From contig JADJLZ010000002.1 of NCBI GenBank assembly GCA_016709875.1, positions 744,001 to 808,000 on the forward strand: a DNA stretch of 64,000 nt, written 5' to 3'. The position numbers were made by a program, and so were the translations under genes. Below the pieces are notes generated by a model. The model did no database searches. It was not told where the DNA came from and worked only from the letters and a program-made list of their open reading frames with translations. The stretch's first letter is position 1; the number at the start of each line of letters is the position of its first letter. Positions 57,625-64,000 of the stretch are shown here, piece by piece. The DNA comes from Planctomycetota bacterium (GTDB taxonomy: Bacteria > Planctomycetota > UBA1135 > GCA-002686595).

Positions 57625-58098
57625 ACACAACGCTGTGTGCGTGCGTGGCTTACGCGCGCGACGAGCTGATGCGCGCCGCGAGTGATCAGCGGCTGTGCCA
57701 CTTTGGTGCCACGCTGCGCGGCCGCCATTGGCCGCTCCTGTGCGCGTCTGACCGCGCCTGACCGAGCCAAGCGGACAGCACGATGCGCCGAAACCGCAGG
57801 CCGCGAGTTCGAAATCGGGATGCGAACTGGTAGCCGCCACGCCGCAGCGGATCGCGCAGGCCGCAACGTGCGCGTCGGCGCCAAGCGCGGACCCACCGGG
57901 CTGCGCGACGACCACGGCCCCGCGCAGACGGCTTGGCTTGAGCCATCCCCACGCCGGGAGGTGGGTGGGCCGCAGCATGGTCGCCCTGCCTGTGCGGCGC
58001 CCCGTTGCCTCATCGGCCAGTGGCAACGGAAGGGCCGCCGCAGTTGGATGCGACGGCTCTTCGTAGGCCAGCAACTTCGCTACCCGGGCGCGACTCGG
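57625..58098 (+). other. gene-free junction after the tRNA
   Basis: No reading frame in these 474 bases is convincing; frames antisense to the tRNA give familiar spurious peptides. The only notable element is the tRNA-like repeat at 57791-57813. No integrase is seen. Confidence 0.5.
57791..57813 (+). repeat. degenerate copy of the tRNA-Arg 3' half, possible att remnant
   Basis: AAACCGCAGGCCG then two changed bases then AGTTCGAA repeats positions 57585-57607 of the tRNA (21 of 23 identical) in the same orientation. The copy covers the anticodon 3' strand, variable region and T arm, the part normally duplicated when an element integrates at a tRNA. Confidence 0.6.
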
Positions 58099-58290
58099 CT
58101 AGTCGTCGTCGTCATCGTCGTCGTCGTCCTTGCCGCCGGCGTGTTTTATTTCCCCAGCGCCCACCGAGAGATTCCCGGTCGTGCTCGGCCAGCCACCCGA
58201 CCCGCCCTTCCCACCAGAGCTGCCTCTTCCTTCGGAACCACCCTTGCCGCCGGAACCGCCGTTGCTGCCCTTGCTGAACTGGATCATCAT
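58099..58290 (-). CDS. small Gly-rich, poly-Asp peptide, doubtful
   Basis: A 63-residue frame starting MMIQFSKGSNGGSGG contains Gly/Ser/Lys repeats and ends in nine aspartates encoded by a GTC/ATC-type trinucleotide run on the plus strand. No ribosome binding site is clear. It could be a real low-complexity peptide or only a by-product of simple repeats; no function is proposed. Confidence 0.3.
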   Translation of the reverse strand: MMIQFSKGSNGGSGGKGGSEGRGSSGGKGGSGGWPSTTGNLSVGAGEIKHAGGKDDDDDDDDD

Positions 58291-58420
58291 AGGAGTACTG
58301 AAGACCGCGGAGACTTGAGGTAGATGACGCTCGCGAGGGAGCCACAGGCCGCGATCTATCCCCGCGGCACCGTCTCGAACGCCGTCCACGATTCAAGCCC
58401 ACGAGAACTCCGGTGCAAAG

Positions 58421-59983
58421 GTGACACGGCGTACTCATCCTCCGACCCCCAGTCCGAACTCCTACCAGGTGCTCGGGGCCCTCATCAATGCGCTCGGTCT
58501 GCGTCAGAACCTCGTCAGACAACTCGGGCGATCGAGGTCGAGCAGGGCGACGCTCGATCGAGTGCTTCAGGGTCACCCTTCTCCGCAGTGGGAGCCGATC
58601 TTGCTGTGGGTCCTTCTCGAGACGGTCGAGCCAGGCGTCCCTGGCTCCGTCATCCGCGAACAGCCCGGCGATCGTGCTGACCGACTGGAGCGATCACGTC
58701 GATTTCTTGATGCGGTGACTCCGCAGGGGCTCAAGAACGACCCGCACCGGGCAAGGCGCGAAGCGCGACGATGCCAAGCGCTCGATGCACTTCACCCAGA
58801 GGAGCGCGAGGTACTTCGCCGCGTTTGCCAGATGATGGGCGCCATCCGCGCCCGGTTTGATGCGTGGAACAACTACGCGAGCTTCCTCGACCTCGACATG
58901 GCAGCGCGCCGCAATCCACGTGCCGCCGCGTTCGGCTGGTGGCGACTCTCCCTGATTGATGCCGCTGTTCGATGCGCAGCGTTGCTTGGGCTCCAGGCGC
59001 GTGATCCTGGGGCGCTCGAGGCCATTGTGCTTGCGCATGGCTCGGCGGGAGCGCTGTTGCGGGCCATCATGCGAAGGCGAGGACTCTCCGTCGCGAGCCT
59101 GGCGAAGCGTAACAGTGCCTTCGCCCGAAACCTGAAACGATGGCGATCAGGAAAGGCGATGAGTCCAGCATCCGTCGAGCAAGTGAGCGTGCTGTCTGGC
59201 GGATCCGAACAGGAACAACGCCTGGTGGCGTGGTCGCTACGCTGGGCAGGGGCTCTCGACCATGCCCGCGGCCGGGCGGCGAAGAGCTTCGGCCGTGAAG
59301 AAGCCGACGAATGCGTCCGGGGCTTCTTCGGGATCGTGCGCTACATCCACTCGTTCATCGAGGAGGGCGTCCAGGGCAATTCGATCAAGCGCGACGAGCT
59401 GTGGCACACACTCTCGGCGGGTTCGTTGGACGCCATCGGGAGAGTCCTCCTCGTTCGAGCGGCGTCAGTGTCACGTGACGCTCAGTTCCAAGCGGATGTT
59501 GAGGCACTAATCTGCACCGACATGCGCGCGTCCTGGCTCTGGGGAGAGCGAATTCAGTGCTGGGCAAGGAAGGCATCAGGGTCGAGCGCCTCGCGCCGAG
59601 CGCTCGTGCGCGCACCATCCCTTCTCGTTCCCAGCCCAGCGCTTAGACGCAGGTTCTGGAGAAGTTACTCGAGCACGAGTGGCCGCAGAATTGCCGCTCG
59701 GCCAGGGCGAGAGGTGGTCGTTCCGACGGTACGCATGGATCCGGAACTCGTTCTTGCGCACGTTGCAGCCCGAGAGCACCGCTGGGCGGATGCGGTCTCA
59801 CAGCTTGAGGGCTGGGTGAAGACTCACGCACCCAACGGGCTCGTCCTCGATGAACTTGCACGGTGCTTGCGCAGAAGCGGGCGGAGGAAGAACGCGCGCG
59901 CCATCGCCAAGAAGGCCGCGCTGCTGGGCTGGAGCGGATCTCTTCTAGAACTCGACAGCTCGCACTTCAGGTCCGCGGAATGA
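58421..59983 (+). CDS. orphan hypothetical protein
   Basis: This is a 520-residue protein with no signal peptide or membrane helix. The N-terminal part (LGALINALGLRQNLVRQLGR then SRATLDRVLQG) could be a small DNA-binding-like helical domain. A second HTH-like stretch is RRRGLSVASLAKRNSAFARN (about 222-241). The C-terminal 60 residues (VLAHVAAREHRWADAVSQLE then LDELARCLRRSGRRKNARAI) look like TPR helices. Codon choice is less GC-biased than in the core genes, in line with transfer. No family is recognised and no function is proposed. Confidence 0.65.
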   Translation: MTRRTHPPTPSPNSYQVLGALINALGLRQNLVRQLGRSRSSRATLDRVLQGHPSPQWEPILLWVLLETVEPGVPGSVIREQPGDRADRLERSRRFLDAVTPQGLKNDPHRARREARRCQALDALHPEEREVLRRVCQMMGAIRARFDAWNNYASFLDLDMAARRNPRAAAFGWWRLSLIDAAVRCAALLGLQARDPGALEAIVLAHGSAGALLRAIMRRRGLSVASLAKRNSAFARNLKRWRSGKAMSPASVEQVSVLSGGSEQEQRLVAWSLRWAGALDHARGRAAKSFGREEADECVRGFFGIVRYIHSFIEEGVQGNSIKRDELWHTLSAGSLDAIGRVLLVRAASVSRDAQFQADVEALICTDMRASWLWGERIQCWARKASGSSASRRALVRAPSLLVPSPALRRRFWRSYSSTSGRRIAARPGREVVVPTVRMDPELVLAHVAAREHRWADAVSQLEGWVKTHAPNGLVLDELARCLRRSGRRKNARAIAKKAALLGWSGSLLELDSSHFRSAE

Positions 59984-60092
59984 GCGCGAGCCAGCTCCCC
60001 TCTCAACCGGCCGCTAGGCGATTAGGGCCTCCCCAGATCCCACTCGAAAGCTCGATGGCATTTTGCTCGGGTGTTGGCGTAATAGTCCCACC

Positions 60093-60495
60093 ATGCCCAC
60101 CACCCCCGACCTCCGCACGCTCGTCGAGTCCTTCACGAACGACCTCTCCACCGTCATGCGCCGCGCCGCCCTCGAAGAGGTGCACGCGAAGCTCACGCTC
60201 GCGATTGGGAACGTAGCCCCCAAGCGCCGTGGCCCTGGCCGCTCGCGAAGAACCGCGACCGCCGCCGTCCCCCAGAAGAAGAAGGGCGGCAAGCGCACCG
60301 CCGCCGACCTCGGCGCGATGAGCGACGCAGCTGCTCGCCCACGTGAAGGCCAACCCCGGCGCGCGCGGCGAGCAGATCGCGGCGGCACTCGGCACCGATG
60401 TCGGCACGATGCGTCTGCCGATGCAGAAGCTGATCGCGGCGAAGAAGGTCAGGGTGAAGGGCGTGAAGCGCGGGACGCAGTACTTCGTGCGGTAG
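60093..60495 (+). pseudogene. small DNA-binding-like protein, frameshifted
   Basis: From ATG 60093 the frame encodes MPTTPDLRTLVESFTNDLST and a Lys/Arg-rich linker up to about 60327; the continuation LLAHVKANPGARGEQIAAAL and KLIAAKKVRVKGVKRGTQYF lies in the next frame, ending at TAG 60493-60495. The second part is a winged-helix-like domain seen in small planctomycete and myxobacterial proteins with an alanine/lysine-rich linker. One extra base, or two missing, near 60321-60330 separates the parts. An intact protein would be about 133 residues. Confidence 0.6.
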
Positions 60496-60835
60496 CGGTC
60501 GTAGACCTGTTCGCGATTCACGGCGCCCCAGCGTGGGCAGGTACCGCCGGTTCAAGGACAGGCCGATCGGCTTCGAGCTGGAGGTCTGGGGTGACTCCTG
60601 ATGGAGGATAACACCTCGTTCGCCCCCCCCCTCCACCGGACGCTTCGCCGCCTTCCGATGCGAAGCCGGCCTCCGCCCGCCTGCTCGACCCCGATCCGAC
60701 AGGACCTGCGGATCGCACAGGCTCGGCACCGAGACCGGCGCGCGGAGTATGGTGCTGCGACGCAACCGAAGCCGGGAGGATCCGGACGAGTGCCGTGCTC
60801 CCGCGCTGCACTCCTGGTATGTATCTTGGCCTGCC
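60496..60835 (+). other. no gene recognised
   Basis: These 340 bases hold no frame that I can support. A short open stretch reads GRYRRFKDRPIGFELEVWGD before a stop, but it has no start or partner. Confidence 0.4.
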
Positions 60836-61465
60836 ATGCGTATCTCCAAGTGGAAGACCGACCCGGCGACCTCCCGTCGGATGAGGATGGTACGCCGCCG
60901 TGGGACGGCACCGGAGCGAAGGGCTGAGCAGGCGCTTCGCACGCTCCGCGTGAGATACCGCAGAAACGCGGCCACACTGCCCGGAACCCCAGACTTCGCG
61001 GGTGTGCGCCATCGGTGGGTTGTCATGGTTCATGGCTGCTTCTGGCACGCACACGATGGATGCGCACGGGCTACGCATCCAACTCGGAACGGCGATGCAT
61101 GGTCGTCGAAGCTGTGCGCGAACCGTCGGCGTGACCGCCTGGTCCGGGCGAGTCTGCGACGTCTTGGATTCGCAGTGCTCACTGTGTGGGAGTGCGAGAC
61201 TCTGAACGCTCCATTGATGATCCGGAGACTGGGGGCGTTTCTCACTCGCACGGGTGTACCCATCGGTAGTCGGTCGCCGGTGCCCGCTCGGGAATCCAAG
61301 ACTCTGCCCACTCTCGACTGCAGAGCGGACCTAAGGACAAGCCTTGACTCCCCTGAGCCCGAGGGCCGTGTTCCTGGGTCTGCGTCGGAGCGAGCCGGGC
61401 GACTGGCCCGAACCAAGCCCGCGGATCAGGAAGCAAGCGCACGCCGCTCGGCTGCGCCCGTCCCG
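60836..61465 (+). CDS. Vsr-like very short patch repair endonuclease
   Basis: This enzyme nicks T:G mismatches made when 5-methylcytosine deaminates. From ATG 60836 the protein shows the Vsr layout: RRRGTAPERRAEQALRTLRV, LPGTPDFAG with the metal-binding Asp, VMVHGCFWHAHDGC with the active-site histidines, a WSSKLCANRRRD helix and the closing GFAVLTVWECE. Recognisable Vsr homology ends near 61260. No stop follows in this frame, which stays open into the start of the methyltransferase, so either the two are fused or a stop was lost by an indel. The end given is the TTG proposed for the methyltransferase. Confidence 0.75.
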
Positions 61466-62806
61466 TTGCTCGGGGTCAGCCTGTTTGTCGGTGGAGGTAT
61501 CGGTGACCTATCGCTACGTTCAGCGGGGTTGAAGTGCTCTGTGCTTCGGAGCTGCTTCCTGACAGGGCCGCTGTATACCAAGCCAATTTTCCTGAAACGT
61601 GGCTGTGTGTTGGTGACATTCGCAAGTTGAAGTCCGACGTCATCGAGAGGACGCGTGCGCTCTTGGCCGGGCGCCGCTTGGATGTCCTGTTCGCCACCCC
61701 CCCATGTCAGGGTATGTCGAAGAATGGCCGCGGAAAGTTGCTCAACGGAATCGCGCAGGGCGGAAGCCCCACTTCGATGAGCGTAATACTCTCGCCCTTG
61801 AGGCTGTCGACATTGCGCTGAAGTTGCAGCCGAGGATGATCGTCTTCGAGAATGTCCCGGAGATGGAGTATGCCCTGGTAGAATCCGACGACGGTCGCAT
61901 CCTCGACTTGATGGATGCGATTGCGGATCGGCTTTCGGTTGAATACTGTGGAAACAGCAAGGTTGTCGAGTTCGCAAATCTGGGGGTGCCGCAGCGGCGT
62001 CAGAGGCTAATCACCGTGTTCATGCGCCGCGACTTTCCTTCGTCTACGACGCCGCTCGACTTCACCGTTCTACCTCCCGCCACTCACTCACCTACGCCGG
62101 ACATGTTCACCAAGCCGTGGGTTACGGTCTCTCAAGCCCTGGCAGGCGTTCCTCCGCTGGATGGCGGGGATCCGGACAGCGCATCATGCAAGTCAGTCCA
62201 GTATCACCGTGTCCCGGTCCTTGATACCGACAAGTATTTCTGGGTCAGCAACACCCCCCCAGGCCGCGGCGCGTTCGACAACCAATGCGCGAATCCATCC
62301 TGTCTGTTCGCCGGGAATCCAACGCATGGTTCGCGACACGATACGTCCGGCATCAATCGCGCCAACAAGACCACCCCCATTCGGTGCGTCAAGTGTGGCT
62401 CCTTGCTTCCGCGCCCATGGGTGATCGAACGAGGTGAGCATAGACTGATGTCAGGTTTTACGAGCGCCTACAAACGGATGCGGAGACATAGGCCAGCGCG
62501 CTCACCAAGAACCTCTCATATGCATGCTCCGATCAGAAACTGCATCCCACCCAACACCGGGTCCTTTCGCTGCACGAGGCCTTCATCCTACACACGATTT
62601 CAGACTATGCCTTCCGGTGGGTGCGGAATGACGGGAAGGCACTGTCGGACAAGACCATCCGCGAGATCATTGGCGAGAGCATCCCCCCGAAGGGGCTCGA
62701 ACAAGTCTTCACCCACCTGCTTCGACAACTAGAGCTGCGTCGCCCGAGGACGTGCAGCCATGCCTTGAAGGAGCATTCCGCCGTTCATGCCGTCGATAGC
62801 CTCTAG
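61466..62806 (+). pseudogene. C5-cytosine DNA methyltransferase broken by three frameshifts
   Basis: All main motifs are present but in different frames: motif I GVSLFVGGGIGDLSL (from TTG 61466), catalytic motif IV FATPPCQGMSKNGRGK, motif VI IVFENVPEME, motif VIII GVPQRRQRLI, a Cys4-type segment (CANPSC and CVKCG), and the late SDKTIREIIGESIPPKGLEQ. Joining them needs one added base at each of three places: the GGGG at 61525-61528, the ATCGC near 61752 (restoring GIRAGRKP), and near 62498-62501. Whole length would be about 447 residues. It would protect the host from the neighbouring endonuclease; Vsr upstream fits a 5-methylcytosine product. Confidence 0.85.
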
Positions 62807-63515
62807 GTATCTCTGATCATCGAGTACGACGGACCAGCCCTCATACATTTTTTTGATGCCGGGCTTGGCCATGATCGAAACCGATGTGGTTCGCCCGCCA
62901 CCTTCACGGGGCTTCACGATCTTGCCCCAGTCCTCGGTTGTCAGCTCGTTGCTATAGAAGACGGCGACAATTGTGGGAGCTCCCTCAATGAAGTCCCACA
63001 GGAGTCCGAAGAGGTGGTTGGTCTCGCGATGGTGGGCCTTCCAATCGTATCCCGTCATAACGGCGATCCGTTGGTCTCCGATATCTGGCCGGTCAGGTTT
63101 CGCTTTCCCTGGTGCCTGTGGAGTAGGGACACTACCGCACGTCGCCTTCACCTCGCACCCGCCGGTCGAGAACGGCTAAACGGCGCTTTGTCTCGAAGGC
63201 GCGAACGATTGCGCTCCCACTCAGCGAGTCCAGCGGCGTCCATAAGCAGGAGGTCGGGATACCCATCCTGGTGGGGGTTCTTCTTGAACAGCTCCGGACA
63301 CTCAAGGATCACCGCGGCAGCAGACCTCCCCGAGAAAGGCGCTGAGGTTCCGCATTCCCAGTAGCGCGAAGACGTCGACGTCAAATCCGCGCAGCTTGGT
63401 GATGAGTGAGACTACGATGAACCGACGCTTCAATCCTCCTGGGGGTCGATCTCGATGCCCCGGGAGCGTGGAGTATGCGGGCGTTGTTGATTATGTACGG
63501 GAGGCTGCCAATCAT
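62729..63515 (-). pseudogene. PD-(D/E)XK restriction endonuclease broken by frameshifts
   Basis: Reading the minus strand from ATG 63515 gives MIGSLPYIINNA, then in the next frame LKRRFIVVSLITKLRGFDVD and LLGMRNLSAFLGEV, then AAAVILECPELFKKNPHQDG with YPDLLLMD, then GGCEVKATCGSVPTPQ to a stop at 62729. D in YPDLLL and E-V-K in GCEVKAT form a PD-(D/E)XK site. Three indels explain the breaks: an extra base at GGG 63479-63481, a shift near 63322 and a missing base at AA 63171-63172. ATG 63515 overlaps the Xre stop (ATGA). The 3' end overlaps the methyltransferase tail to tail by about 75 bases. Confidence 0.75.
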
Positions 63516-63781
63516 CGGAGCCTCCTCCGCTGCGACGTCGACCCGGACTTCGCCCGGGGATGCGCGATTGCCGATTCTGTGAATAACTCCTGGGGCGCAA
63601 CACGCAACGCGGCTGCAATTCGGAAGACGTTGTTCAGCCCAAGATTGCGCTCCCCGCGCTCAATCCCGCCGACGTATGTCCGATGAAGCCCGGCCCGCTC
63701 CGCCAGCTCTTCCTGGGAGAGCGCGGCCGCTTGTCTGAGCGCGCGAAGCCGTTGGCCGAATCGCCTGAGGTGGGAGTCCAT
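63512..63781 (-). CDS. Xre-family controller protein of the restriction-modification cluster
   Basis: This 89-residue DNA-binding protein has a classical HTH: LRALRQAAALSQEELAERAG then LHRTYVGGIERGERNLGLNN. It resembles C proteins that delay endonuclease expression. A GAGGA ribosome binding site precedes ATG 63781. Its stop overlaps the endonuclease start, the usual C-R arrangement. A near-palindrome CTATCGGTAG lies about 40 bases upstream (63821-63830) and could be part of a C box. Unlike its neighbours, this gene is intact. Confidence 0.85.
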   Translation of the reverse strand: MDSHLRRFGQRLRALRQAAALSQEELAERAGLHRTYVGGIERGERNLGLNNVFRIAAALRVAPQELFTESAIAHPRAKSGSTSQRRRLR

Positions 63782-63952
63782 TTCCTCAGGGGAGCCTGAT
63801 GATGCCTATCCTGCTACAGACTATCGGTAGCACTCGCTCGGGCTCGCTGGCACGGTGCCCGGGGGCCGAGTTGAGACAGGACGTCGCCAGAGGGACTTGG
63901 GCGTCGGGGCTGGGGACCGCTAAGTCGCGTCTGGACGCTGCATGGAGTCCCG

Positions 63953-64000
63953 TCAGATCAGGCTCACCGCGCTCAGAAGGACGAAGGTCGCGGAGAAGAG
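63953..64000 (-). CDS. possible C-terminal end of a membrane protein gene
   Basis: The last bases read on the minus strand as LFSATFVLLSAVSLI then TGA, a hydrophobic tail like that of a membrane protein entering from outside the window. Only 15 residues are visible, so this is tentative. Positions 63782-63952 show no gene apart from the upstream region of the controller. Confidence 0.3.
   Translation of the reverse strand, partial: LFSATFVLLSAVSLI

Noticed and set aside
57583..58074. Minus-strand frames near the tRNA with peptides such as CARADSNCRP
   Set aside because: These are known artefacts of translating the antisense of a tRNA gene.
57625..58098. Search for an integrase next to the tRNA
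   Set aside because: No frame shows the tyrosine or serine recombinase motifs. The island call rests only on the repeat, content and composition.
58099..58290. Gly-rich poly-Asp peptide as a ribosomally made modified peptide precursor
   Set aside because: No modifying enzyme, leader motif or ribosome binding site is nearby; kept only as a low-confidence frame.
1..64000. CRISPR arrays, rRNA genes and insertion sequences
   Set aside because: No regularly spaced repeats, rRNA core motifs or transposase domains were seen anywhere.

Overview
The window is GC-rich, densely packed bacterial chromosome. Several traits point to a planctomycete-type organism: large secreted proteins with carboxypeptidase-regulatory-like repeats, a sigma-70-like gene carrying a long membrane-anchored C-terminal extension, gluzincin-like secreted peptidases, and a long run of secreted amidohydrolase paralogues. 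This assignment is an inference from gene content, since no rRNA is present. Start/stop overlaps (ATGA, GTGA, TGATG) are very common, so most genes sit in translationally coupled operons.

Layout. 0.3-3.2 kb: arsenic operon (ArsR, ArsM, aquaglyceroporin, ArsC, peroxiredoxin). 3.3-9.3 kb, minus strand: Cys-tRNA(Pro) deacylase-like protein, two DUF2007-like paralogues, a secreted protein and a transketolase-family enzyme. 9.4-14.2 kb: a secreted protein and a frameshifted sigma factor/extracellular-domain gene. 14.3-19.9 kb: an ABC ATPase with a permease fused to an M1 aminopeptidase, flanked by two paralogous coiled-coil lipoproteins. 19.9-22.2 kb: flavin oxidoreductase and a frameshifted secreted peptidase. 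22.4-27.9 kb: a complete deo-type nucleoside salvage operon (DeoB, pyrimidine phosphorylase, CNT transporter, purine nucleoside phosphorylase, DeoC).

28.7-42.5 kb: the most striking coding region, nine consecutive overlapping or nearly abutting genes encoding ten secreted amidohydrolase modules. Only two genes keep the full metal-ligand set; the others look like pseudoenzymes, several with Lys/Glu-rich inserts. A TrpD2-like transferase is coupled to the end, followed by MOSC and phospholipase-D proteins. 45.3-49.8 kb: esterase, prolyl-tRNA synthetase, rhodanese, then a roughly 210-nt intergenic block of tandem hairpins between a promoter-like motif and a strong terminator, probably an undescribed structured RNA, then a pseudopilin. 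50-55.5 kb: PstS-PstC-PstA without PstB, then an amino-acid ABC system whose binding protein and permease are fused.

55.5-57.0 kb: an AAA/DUF4143 ATPase inserted between the 3' end of the ABC ATPase gene and a second copy of that 3' end, and preceded by three 23-bp direct repeats. 57.5 kb: tRNA-Arg(CCU). Beyond it the composition changes to an accessory segment with a degenerate copy of the tRNA 3' half, an orphan 520-residue protein and a restriction-modification cluster (Vsr, C5-methyltransferase, PD-(D/E)XK endonuclease, Xre controller). Its genes are broken by several single-base frameshifts, most of them explicable as one-base changes in short homopolymers; this is either decay or uncorrected sequencing error.
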